From contig CBDFGN010000005.1 in NCBI GenBank assembly GCA_965247065.1, positions 186,001-250,000 on the forward strand: 64,000 bases of DNA, given 5' to 3'. Shown here in pieces: positions 55,002 to 63,265 of the stretch. Under the pieces are notes generated by a model. The model ran no database searches. It saw only the letters and a list, made by a program, of their open reading frames with translations, and had not been told where the DNA came from. This stretch comes from CBDFGN01 sp965247065. GTDB lineage: Bacteria; Bacteroidota; Bacteroidia; Cytophagales; Cyclobacteriaceae. A program made the position numbers and the translations under genes. The stretch's first letter is position 1; every line of letters starts with the position of its first letter.

Positions 55002-56150
55002 TCATTTTAACTTCTGGTAGAAGTACAGGTCATAATCTGGTAGTAAACTTGGATGGGTGATCTTGATCAAATCGGCCAACACAAGGTCGGGCCTAGAATA
55101 GCCCCATTCGAAAAACGCAAATCCGCCTTTTTCTCCGATCCGAGCATTGTAGTTATACACTTCTCCTTGCGTAAATGCTTCAAACTCAACATACTTATGG
55201 TCGGACTGGGCTATCTCTTGCAGGCTGCCGAATGAGCCTACACCTATCCATTTATCGGCATTATGGGCGTTCTCGTATACCGCCTCGAAGCTGAGCTCCA
55301 GCCATCCCTGCTCGGTCGTCTGTTTCCAAAGATAGTCTCCCCCGGCATCCTGAATGAATTGGGCGGCGAAATTATCCCCGCCAGGCATAAACCATGTATC
55401 TCCGTACATGATACCGCTGTACACCGATGGCTTGGGTTTGCCGGACAGAGCCAACTTCCTCAGGGTATCATAGGAGGTTTGAATCGCCCCAAAAATTGAA
55501 TCCGCTAGCTCTTCTTGTTGGAGAAACAGAGCGGCGAATTTGATCCACTCGGCTCTCCCCAAGGCAGTTTTTTCCATGTAATCGGCGTTCATCACCACTT
55601 GAAGGCCCAAATCCGTGATCGTCTGGAATGTTTCATACTCGCGGCCCGCGCCATACCCCATAATGAGGTCAGGTTGTAAATCTATCAGAGTCTCCAGATT
55701 AATTCCTGCCAGGGGGCCCAAATCCACAATTTTTTCTTCCTCGATCAATTGCCTGATCCTCGGTGACGAAATAAAGTCAGTGCTTGGAAAAGCAATCAAT
55801 TTCTCCCCCCGGTCAAGATATTCCAACAACGGAATATGACTGGTGGATGTAACCACAACTCTATCAACGGGGGTCCGAATGACATTGTCGATCGGAATAT
55901 GGGGGGGTAGGTCGGCGGTTTTGGGAACCAGATAATATTCGAATTCTAAGCCCGCTTCTGGCCAAGGATCCACTACCAGTAATTTACGGTATCCGCTTCC
56001 TAGTTCTACCTTGAAATTCTGAGCATAACGGATATTCGTCAGATTCTCATCTCCGTGCTCCGATTTTTCGGCTGGCATTTTGGAATCAGCACAGGCAAAC
56101 CCGATAACAATTATCGTGCAGAAGCTAGTGAACTTCAATGGAAATAGCAT
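55002..56150 (-). CDS. btuF: Substrate-binding lipoprotein of the B12-type ABC transporter
   Basis: 382 aa from ATG 56150 (a TTG one codon upstream is not needed). Lipoprotein signal FCTIIVIGFACADS with lipobox Cys. Fold-type III periplasmic binding protein: DRVVVTSTSHIPLLEYLDRG, LQPDLIMGYGAG, and VYSGIMYGDTWFMPGGDNF. First gene of the BtuF-C-D unit, divergent from the riboswitch-controlled receptor about 100 bases away. The divergent riboswitch and BtuB/BtuG-like pair make cobalamin the likely ligand. Confidence 0.88.
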   Translation of the reverse strand: MLFPLKFTSFCTIIVIGFACADSKMPAEKSEHGDENLTNIRYAQNFKVELGSGYRKLLVVDPWPEAGLEFEYYLVPKTADLPPHIPIDNVIRTPVDRVVVTSTSHIPLLEYLDRGEKLIAFPSTDFISSPRIRQLIEEEKIVDLGPLAGINLETLIDLQPDLIMGYGAGREYETFQTITDLGLQVVMNADYMEKTALGRAEWIKFAALFLQQEELADSIFGAIQTSYDTLRKLALSGKPKPSVYSGIMYGDTWFMPGGDNFAAQFIQDAGGDYLWKQTTEQGWLELSFEAVYENAHNADKWIGVGSFGSLQEIAQSDHKYVEFEAFTQGEVYNYNARIGEKGGFAFFEWGYSRPDLVLADLIKITHPSLLPDYDLYFYQKLK

Positions 56151-56253
56151 CAACGTTCAAAAAGCGCAAGGTAATTAAAAGGTATCAACTTGGTTGTCTC
56201 AACCTGTTTAAGCTCTAGTTGCAAAGCAATAAACAGTTTTATATATTGAACCT

Positions 56254-56440
56254 GATTTTGGTTCAAACGTAGATTCCCCTACCAGATTAAAAGGGAATTC
56301 CGTGAGTCCATGTGGATATTCGGAAGCTGTCCCCGCAACTGTGAACCTCTATTAAGATTGTTGCCAATCGGATTGCCACTGCCCCGTTAAGGGATGGGAA
56401 GGCGGCAGCAATGAGGTGAGCCAGGAGACCTGCCAAAATC
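56254..56440 (+). promoter_or_regulatory. Cobalamin (AdoCbl) riboswitch
   Basis: The closing helix P1 pairs gattttgg (56254-56261) with ccaaaatc (56433-56440). Between are the conserved gtgagtcc-type region, cggaagctgtccccgcaact, the gccactg and gggaaggcgg segments and the B12 box agccaggagacctgcc. It reads on the + strand and ends 31 bases before the start of the receptor gene, so B12 binding would turn the btuB/btuG transcript off. The minus-strand btuFCD unit is not covered by it. Confidence 0.95.
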
Positions 56441-56471
56441 GTTTTGAAGTGAGCACAAACATTCGGAGGAA

Positions 56472-58430
56472 GTGTTGCGAAGAACTTTGTTTAGGCATCC
56501 TCGCCTGTATATTAAACATTTCTTGGCTTTGGCTTGGTCATTTGGTGCCGGATTTGGGTATTCTCAAAACCTGGATTCGGCTCATCAGAGCTACGTTTTA
56601 GACGAAGTACAAATTCGAGCTTCCAGACTGTCCGGATTTAGTACCGGAAACAAGGTGTGGACGATGGACTCGGTTATTATTGCCGAATCCACCGATCAGA
56701 CCCTGGCCGATATCCTTTCGCGTCATACCACGGTTTATATAAAATCCTATGGATTGGGAGGATTGGCCACTACCAGCCTTAGAGGCTCAGGAGCCAGCCA
56801 CACTCCGGTTATTTGGAATGGCTTCAATCTTCAAAGTCCGTTGAACGGGCAGGTTGACTTTTCGTTGATCCCAGCCTTTTTGATGGACGAGGTCCAACTG
56901 CAGTTCGGAGGGGCCGGGGCTCTTTACGGGACTGGTGCCGTAGGCGGAGTAGTGCACCTCAACAGTAAAGGGAAGGTAACCCCTGGGGTGTCAGTGGGGG
57001 CAAATCTGGGCGCTGGTAGCTTTGGCAGACGTTTTCAGGGTCTGCACTTTAGCTATGGCAAGGAGAATAAGTGGAGCTCCTCGATCCGGACTTTAACCCA
57101 GTCCACTGATAACGACTTTCTCTACGATAACCCGGCCCAACCAGGGAGCCCAACTGTCAGACAGTCAAATGCAGCTTTGGAGCAATTTGCAATTCTGAAC
57201 AGCAGCCAGGTTAGAATCGGAGCCAGGGATTTATTAAACGTAGGAATCTGGTATCAAAATACCGATCGTCAACTTCCGCCTACTATGACCCAAGCTTCGT
57301 CCGAGGCGTTCCAGGAAGACCAAATCTTTAGAATCTCTGCCCAGTGGAAAAGGAGCATGCAGGCGGCCAGCCTGGCATTTCGATCCGCTTTGTTGAAGGA
57401 GGAGAATATGTTTCAGGATCCGGCAATAAGCCTAGTGTCCCTAAACGAGTCTCTGGCCTGGATGAATGAGTTGGAATTAGATGGAGCGTTGGCCGGCAAT
57501 TATTCTTGGAATACGGGCGTTCATTGGAGCAATTTCATGGGAAAGTCAGATAATCTTGGAGGCCGGGTCTTTCAAAACAGAATTGCAGGATTTGGATCTT
57601 TTAAGGTTAAGACCGACGATGAATCATTAGGGGGTGTTCTGAGCCTCCGCCAAGAAGTGTTTAACGGGAGAGCGGTTCCTGTGGTACCGACTTTTGGAGT
57701 GGAATTAATACCATCTAGAAATTGGCTAATCAAAGGTACACTAACCCGAAATTATCGGCTTCCTACTTTTAACGATTTTCATTGGAATGAGTCATTCGCT
57801 CATGGAAACCCGGAATTAGAACCCGAATCCGGTTGGAGCCAGGATATTACCTTAAACTATGATCGAAGGTTTGAGGGAGTTGATTTCAATGGGTCCCTGG
57901 CCGTTTACAATAGCCGTATCAGAAACCGGATCCTATGGTCTCCGGACACATTGGGCATTTGGTCTCCAAATAATCTGTTGAACGTGCGCAGTCGAGGGAT
58001 GGAAGTAGCCTGCAACTTTAGATTCAACATTAGAAGTTTCAAAGTTGAATTCAGACCCCGGTATAATTATGTGAGTTCGACCAACCAGGAGGTCAGATCA
58101 GGAAATGAAGCCAGTCTTGGCAAGCAGCTTATCTACGTTCCGCAGAATAATTCCCAGCTGTTTGTGGCTTTGGCTCATAGTCACTTCAAACTACGATATG
58201 ACCATAGCTTTACTGGCAAAACGTATACAACCACCGATAATTCGGATTTCATTCTGCCCTATAATGTGGGGAATCTATTTCTTAAGGCAGAATTTGGGCT
58301 TTGGGCTTTGGACTGGAATATCACGGGAGAAATAAGAAACATCTGGAATCACAGCTACCAGGTGATCGCTTACAGGCCAATGCCCTTACGAAACTATTAT
58401 ATAAGTCTTGCACTAGTGTTTAACCGATGA
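56472..58430 (+). CDS. btuB: TonB-dependent receptor, vitamin B12 type
   Basis: 652 aa. The start is GTG 56472 (or TTG 56475) right after a GGAGGA ribosome-binding site; no ATG is available. Signal-like N-terminus, TonB box-type start then the plug (TLADILSRHTTVYIKSYGLG, ATTSLRGSGASHTPVIWNGF, GALYGTGAVGGVVHLNSKG) and a barrel ending RNYYISLALVFNR. It lacks a carboxypeptidase-like leader, as in BtuB. Control by the riboswitch and the BtuG-like gene 24 bases downstream identify cobalamin as substrate. Confidence 0.93.
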   Translation: MLRRTLFRHPRLYIKHFLALAWSFGAGFGYSQNLDSAHQSYVLDEVQIRASRLSGFSTGNKVWTMDSVIIAESTDQTLADILSRHTTVYIKSYGLGGLATTSLRGSGASHTPVIWNGFNLQSPLNGQVDFSLIPAFLMDEVQLQFGGAGALYGTGAVGGVVHLNSKGKVTPGVSVGANLGAGSFGRRFQGLHFSYGKENKWSSSIRTLTQSTDNDFLYDNPAQPGSPTVRQSNAALEQFAILNSSQVRIGARDLLNVGIWYQNTDRQLPPTMTQASSEAFQEDQIFRISAQWKRSMQAASLAFRSALLKEENMFQDPAISLVSLNESLAWMNELELDGALAGNYSWNTGVHWSNFMGKSDNLGGRVFQNRIAGFGSFKVKTDDESLGGVLSLRQEVFNGRAVPVVPTFGVELIPSRNWLIKGTLTRNYRLPTFNDFHWNESFAHGNPELEPESGWSQDITLNYDRRFEGVDFNGSLAVYNSRIRNRILWSPDTLGIWSPNNLLNVRSRGMEVACNFRFNIRSFKVEFRPRYNYVSSTNQEVRSGNEASLGKQLIYVPQNNSQLFVALAHSHFKLRYDHSFTGKTYTTTDNSDFILPYNVGNLFLKAEFGLWALDWNITGEIRNIWNHSYQVIAYRPMPLRNYYISLALVFNR

Positions 58431-58454
58431 TCATGAACCTAAGACAGTATTAAG

Positions 58455-59543
58455 ATGAGAATTAGCACAAAGTTTTGGATCCTTTTGGTTGCTATCCTTG
58501 CGAGTAACTGCAATAATGATACTGGCAATGTCCCTGGGCTGGAAGATTTGCCCGGAAAATTCGAGAATGGAGTTTTCATCGTTAACGAAGGTCCCTTTCA
58601 AACCGGCACTGGGACAGTTGGCTTCTTCGATAGAGAGACTGAAGTCATCGATAGGGAGATTTTCCAGTCTGCCAATGGGCGCCCACTTGGTAATATTGTA
58701 CAATCTCTGCAGGTCCACGATACTTTGGTTTTCATTGTAGTCAACAACTCAAATAAGATTGAGGTGGTGAATCTTGATGATTTTAGCTCGGTTGAAGTAA
58801 TAGAAAATCTACCTTTGCCCCGTCATTTCGTGGGGTTTAACTCTGGCAAGGGGTACGTCTCATCCTGGGGGGCCGATGGTGTTTCGGGCCAGGTTGATGT
58901 TATTGACCTGCATTCCATGACGGTGCTGAAGACCATTGCAACCGGCAACGGTTCTGAGAAGATGGCCATAGTGGGTACGTCGCTGTTTGTTTGCAACGGG
59001 GGAGGCTTTGGCACCGACAATACAATCAGTGTCATAAATACTGAAAGTGACGAGTTGGAAGACCAAATAGTCGTTGGGGATAATCCTAAAAGTATCCAGA
59101 TGGATGCCTCAGGAAGCCTTTGGGTCGCTTGCGCAGGCAATCAAGTCTTCAATCCTGACTTCTCAATCGATGTTGCTCAAAGCACGCTAGGGAGTTTAAT
59201 TAGAATCAACCCGGGGACCAACCAGATAACAGCAATAATTGAATTTCCTGATGTTTTCAGTTCCCCATCTAGACTTGTGGCAGGAGCCGATGGAGGTGTT
59301 CTATATTATCTCCGCTCCGGATCAATTTACAGTCATGACCTGAACTCCGGTTCCTTAAGTGAGCAGCCTCTGGTTGAGGGTTTCTTTTATGGCTTGGGCT
59401 ATGACCAGGTCAACGGACTCATTTACGCGGCTGATGCCATCGACTTTGCCAGTCAGGGCCGAGTCATCAGATACACAGACGCCGGAACGGCCACGGATAC
59501 CCTGACAGCCGGAATTGTGCCAACTGATTTTTATTTCAACTGA
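58455..59543 (+). CDS. BtuG-like surface beta-propeller lipoprotein (DUF5074/YncE type)
   Basis: 362 aa with lipoprotein signal (LLVAILASNCNND). Seven-bladed YncE-like propeller pattern: NGVFIVNEGPFQTGTGTV, GYVSSWGADGVSGQVDVIDL, TVLKTIATGNGSEKMAIVG, NTISVINTESDELEDQIVVG and LYYLRSGSIYSHDL. In Bacteroides, BtuG proteins of this fold sit on the surface above BtuB and bind B12 tightly; homology here is inferred from fold, lipidation and operon position. It follows btuB by 24 bases and would share the riboswitch. Confidence 0.85.
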   Translation: MRISTKFWILLVAILASNCNNDTGNVPGLEDLPGKFENGVFIVNEGPFQTGTGTVGFFDRETEVIDREIFQSANGRPLGNIVQSLQVHDTLVFIVVNNSNKIEVVNLDDFSSVEVIENLPLPRHFVGFNSGKGYVSSWGADGVSGQVDVIDLHSMTVLKTIATGNGSEKMAIVGTSLFVCNGGGFGTDNTISVINTESDELEDQIVVGDNPKSIQMDASGSLWVACAGNQVFNPDFSIDVAQSTLGSLIRINPGTNQITAIIEFPDVFSSPSRLVAGADGGVLYYLRSGSIYSHDLNSGSLSEQPLVEGFFYGLGYDQVNGLIYAADAIDFASQGRVIRYTDAGTATDTLTAGIVPTDFYFN

Positions 59544-59603
59544 GATGCAACTTCGGATTGCCATTCCGTGACTTGGATTTCAACAAGATTAATGTCATAT
59601 CCC

Positions 59604-60602
59604 CTATCGCAGTGGGCGCTTTTGAAAGATCTGGCGGGCTGCGCTATGAACCGGGATGGTACCTGATTCGACCTTCTTGCTGAGGACTTCATATTTTTGT
59701 ACCAATTCCGAATCGCTGAAAAAAGTTGCTTGAAGGTGCTTTTGAATAATGTCTCGAAACCACTCAGCCCGTTGCATCTGCCGTTGTTTTTCCCAGTTTC
59801 CTGATTTCTTCATTTTTTTCTGGAAGAGCAAAACCTGGTCCCATACCTCTTCTACTCCTTCGTTGTTAAGTGCCGACACGGCCATCGCCTGGGGGACCCA
59901 ACCCCAGGGCGTTGGAGGAAACAGTTTAAGGGCTAAGTTAAAATCGAGTTGGGCCTTAATAGCTAGTTCACTTTGAAGGCCGTCGGCTTTGGTGATCACA
60001 ATCAGATCTGCCAACTCCATGATTCCGCGCTTGATTCCTTGAAGCTCGTCACCGGATCCGGGTAGCATCAGGAGCATAAAAAAATCAACCATCCCACTTA
60101 CGGCAGTCTCGGATTGACCCACCCCCACGGTTTCGACCAAAACGGCGTCGTAGCCAGCTGCCTCGCATAGCAAGATCGCCTCCCGGGTATCGCGACCAAC
60201 CCCCCCCACAGATTTTCCGACCGGAGAGGGTCTGATGTATACATTCTTTTCTTTGGAAAGATCTTCCATCCGGGTTTTGTCACCCAGGATGCTTCCACCA
60301 GAACGTTGGCTGCTAGGGTCCAGGGCCAGGATCGCCAATTTCCCTCCTTCGCTTGCTATGGATTTGCCCAGGCGTTCTATGAAAGTGCTCTTGCCCACTC
60401 CTGGAACTCCTGTGATTCCAACTCTGATGGAATTGGAAGGTTGGTCTATGAATTGGTTCAGAACGTGCTCAGAAAGTTCCTGGTCCTCTGGCAAGTTACT
60501 TTCGACAATGGTAATCGCTTTACTGAGTATAAGCTTATTGCCCGCTTTGATGCCATCTACATATTGCTGAGCTGAAAGGCGCTTCAGAAGATTCGCGGCC
60601 AT
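59604..60602 (-). CDS. meaB: Methylmalonyl-CoA mutase-associated GTPase MeaB
   Basis: 332 aa G3E-family GTPase that guards adenosylcobalamin loading of methylmalonyl-CoA mutase. Walker A GVPGVGKSTFIERLG, base-binding SILGDKTRMEDLS, Walker B AVLVETVGVGQSE, and NKxD-equivalent VITKADG are all seen, with the switch-type DPSSQRSGGSILGD. It adjoins the B12 uptake genes; the mutase subunits are not in this window. It converges with the btuB-btuG unit. Confidence 0.94.
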   Translation of the reverse strand: MAANLLKRLSAQQYVDGIKAGNKLILSKAITIVESNLPEDQELSEHVLNQFIDQPSNSIRVGITGVPGVGKSTFIERLGKSIASEGGKLAILALDPSSQRSGGSILGDKTRMEDLSKEKNVYIRPSPVGKSVGGVGRDTREAILLCEAAGYDAVLVETVGVGQSETAVSGMVDFFMLLMLPGSGDELQGIKRGIMELADLIVITKADGLQSELAIKAQLDFNLALKLFPPTPWGWVPQAMAVSALNNEGVEEVWDQVLLFQKKMKKSGNWEKQRQMQRAEWFRDIIQKHLQATFFSDSELVQKYEVLSKKVESGTIPVHSAARQIFQKRPLR

Positions 60603-60676
60603 GACGCTAAAGATAAATCAAATTGTGTCAGAGATGTTTTACTCTCCGAAACATTTTTCCTATCTTAAAAATACGT

Positions 60677-60695
60677 ATATTCGGATTACGAATAT
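60677..60695. promoter_or_regulatory. Possible operator, 7-bp palindrome
   Basis: atattcg-gatta-cgaatat lies 48 bases upstream of the CHASE2 gene start in the AT-rich region between meaB and that gene. The spacing suits a dimeric regulator or an early hairpin; no regulator is known here. Confidence 0.4.
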
Positions 60696-60742
60696 GATTT
60701 TTAGAATATTATTATGAATTATTCCAATAACAACTTCACGTC

Positions 60743-61999
60743 ATGAATAAGCGCTTTTGGTTTGATACGCTTTACGGTACAATGTTTATCTTCTTTCTAA
60801 TCTTCCTGTTCTCCAGTGTCCAAATATTCAACATTTTCAACGTCTTCGATCCCATCGCTGAAGCCTTGGGGGATTTGGATATGTCCGATTACGCATTCAG
60901 TGAGATACGGGAGGAACCCACTGCGGACACTAACATCGTAATCATAAACATTGGCGACCTGCCTCGAAGAGGTGTGGCGGAGCAAATCCAAATAATCAAT
61001 AAATACTAACCCAGAGCCATTGGCATTGATGCGTTTTTCCCAGAACCCAAAGAGGATGATCCAGTTGGAGACGTATTGCTGGCCAACGCATTGAAGGAGG
61101 TGGATAACCTGATTTTGGTCAGTCGTCTTGAGGATCATGATGAAGAAAAAGATACTTACGGGCGCATTTTTACCTCTCATGAAATGTTCACTGAGAATGC
61201 CGTCATGGCCATCGCCAACCTTAAGACTGGAGCAGAATTCCAGGATGACCTAAAAGCAGTCAGGGAATTTCCTACCCATCGGATGGTTAATGGAGTTGAA
61301 GAGTCGGCCTTTGGGGTGGAGTTGGCCCGTTTTATTAATCCGGATGCTTCCCAAAGATTCTTAAGAAGGGGAAATGAATATGAGCGGATCAACTTCAGGG
61401 GTAATGTTATCGATCCATTTAACAAGGCCAAATACAAAAACCAGTTCTTCGCCTTGGACGTTGAAGACGTTTTTAACGAGAACTTCACAGTAGATATCAT
61501 CAAGGACAAGCTTGTAATATTCGGTTATATGGGCAACTACTTCGGTGACCCTTCGTGGGATGATAAATTTTTTACACCTTTGAACGATAGAATCGCAGGG
61601 AGGGCTAATCCCGATATGTTTGGCGTGGTAGTGCATGCCAATATAGCTTCGATGGTGATCCAGGATAATCCTATCGACACCATGTCCGACACACAAGCCG
61701 TCATTTTTGCCATTGTCATGTGCTATTTGAATGTTTGGATCTTTTCATGGATATATCGAAGGCTTCCACGATGGTATGATGGTTTGACCAAGTTGATCCA
61801 ATTGTTTGAAGTCCTTACCCTGACTTTTGTCAGTGTCGTAGTATTTAGTAGCGTAAGCTACAAAATGGAGACCACCCTGGCCATCGTGTGCATTGTTTTG
61901 GCAAGTGATTCCCTGGAGATTTACAATGGAGTCGTAAAGAACCTTTTTGGCGGACACGACCGCAAAGAGCTCTTCCGATTGCAGTACGATAGGGACTAG
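60743..61999 (+). pseudogene. CHASE2-domain membrane protein, in-frame TAA
   Basis: About 418 codons in one frame, broken only by TAA at 61007-61009 (after IQIINKY, before PRAIGIDAFFPEPKED). N-terminal helix GTMFIFFLIFLFSSVQIFNI, then a CHASE2 sensory domain (NIVIINIGDLPRRGVAEQIQ, RAIGIDAFFPEPKE, KLVIFGYMGNYFGDPSWDD, NPDMFGVVVHANIASMVI). Three C-terminal helices follow (AVIFAIVMCYLNVWIFSWIY onward) and a short basic tail. There is no kinase or cyclase output domain, so it would act through a partner. The FecR-like paralogue 3 is 271 bases downstream. Confidence 0.88.
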
Positions 62000-62270
62000 A
62001 AAATCTTTACTAAATATTTGAATAATTTTCTTTTCATAAATGGTTACCTTTAATCCGGTGGATGTATTTATGGAGGAAATATGAATTTATCATGAAAAAT
62101 TTTTATTTTTGGTATAATCTGATAAGAGTACTATTAGAGCGCACCTTGGAGGTCTTTGACGCTATTTTGTCCAAAGACAGTGCTGATCTGGCGCAAAATC
62201 GTTTGGTTTACTCTTTCACAAATACCTAAATCGAATTGTACTAAATCACCTAAATAAAAATTCAAGGATA

Positions 62271-63182
62271 ATGAGAACTATCTATTTAAGCTTAACTGTA
62301 TGCCTGCTATTTCTGGGTAATTCCCTCATGGCTCAGAGTTATATCTTCAAAGTTCTAGCCAACAAGGGTTCAAATCAAGTAAAGGCAACATCTGAATCAT
62401 CTTGGAAACCAGTCAAAACCGGCGCCACACTAAGCGCCGGGGATGAACTTAAAGTTTCTGAAAATGCATATTTGGGCTTGGTTCATAGTAGTGGTAAGAC
62501 TGTGGAACTAAAGAAGCCGGAAATCATTGATATTAATGAACTGGCGGCCAGCCTTAATTCGGGCACTTCAAGTGTTACAAGCAAATACGCCGACTTTGTG
62601 CTGAACAAGATGTCCGAAAGTGAATCTGCTCGCCGCGACAATCTAACCGCGACTGGAGCCGTGACCCGAGCCACTGACAACTCCTCCATTAAGGTTTTTA
62701 TGCCCAGCTCGGTTGAAGTTCTGAATCCACAAGCGGTAGTACAATGGAGCGAAATGGAGAGCAGCGACCAGACTTACGTTGTTACTCTAAAGAACATGTT
62801 TGACGAGGTCATCTATTCGCAGGAGACTGCCGATAATCAAATGATGTTGGATCTGGAAGACAAGAAGATCTCCAATGAAAGGTTGGTAATCCTCAATGTT
62901 AAGGTCAAGGGAGATGATAATGTCCAGTCAGGAGATTACGGAATCCAAAGGGTAAGCGGTGACAATGCCGAGGCGTTACAGAGCGAGATGGCGCTATTAA
63001 GCGGAGAAAATACGGAGGAAACCTCCTTGAATCATATCATGTTGGCTTCGTTTTATGAGAAAAACAACCTCATGGTGGACGCCCTGACGAGCTACAGAAA
63101 GGCTGTTGAACTCTCTCCGGAAGTCGATGATTTCAAGACGATGTACAATGATTTCATCGAGCGGAACGGGTTGAATAGATAA
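62271..63182 (+). CDS. Exported FecR-like/TPR protein, paralogue 3
   Basis: 303 aa, signal peptide ending NSLMAQ. The same architecture as the 19.8 and 20.9 kb paralogues: KVLANKGSNQVKATSES, WKPVKTGATLSAGDELKV, YLGLVHSSGKTVEL, the SKYADFVLNKMSE helix, TYVVTLKNMFDEVIYSQE and C-terminal helices ending VDDFKTMYNDFIERNGLNR. It resembles paralogue 1 slightly more than 2 by eye. It sits between the CHASE2 gene and the second CHAT gene, which converges on it. Confidence 0.88.
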   Translation: MRTIYLSLTVCLLFLGNSLMAQSYIFKVLANKGSNQVKATSESSWKPVKTGATLSAGDELKVSENAYLGLVHSSGKTVELKKPEIIDINELAASLNSGTSSVTSKYADFVLNKMSESESARRDNLTATGAVTRATDNSSIKVFMPSSVEVLNPQAVVQWSEMESSDQTYVVTLKNMFDEVIYSQETADNQMMLDLEDKKISNERLVILNVKVKGDDNVQSGDYGIQRVSGDNAEALQSEMALLSGENTEETSLNHIMLASFYEKNNLMVDALTSYRKAVELSPEVDDFKTMYNDFIERNGLNR

Positions 63183-63200
63183 GATATTCTGGCTTATACG

Positions 63201-63234
63201 AAAAAAGGCTATCCTTTAGGATGGCCTTTTTTTT
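63201..63234 (+). terminator. Rho-independent terminator of FecR-like paralogue 3
   Basis: Stem aggctatcc, loop ttta, ggatggcct, then eight T. It starts 18 bases after the stop and also sits between convergent genes, so the A-run on the other strand could help end the CHAT transcript. Confidence 0.9.
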
Positions 63235-63265
63235 GAGTGATTTTTTACTCTACGCATTGGGTTAG

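Noticed and set aside
17522..61009. Idea that TAG or TAA is recoded as a sense codon in this genome
   Set aside because: Only three isolated stops interrupt genes, while TAG and TAA end many intact genes. A recoded genome would show many in-frame cases of one codon.
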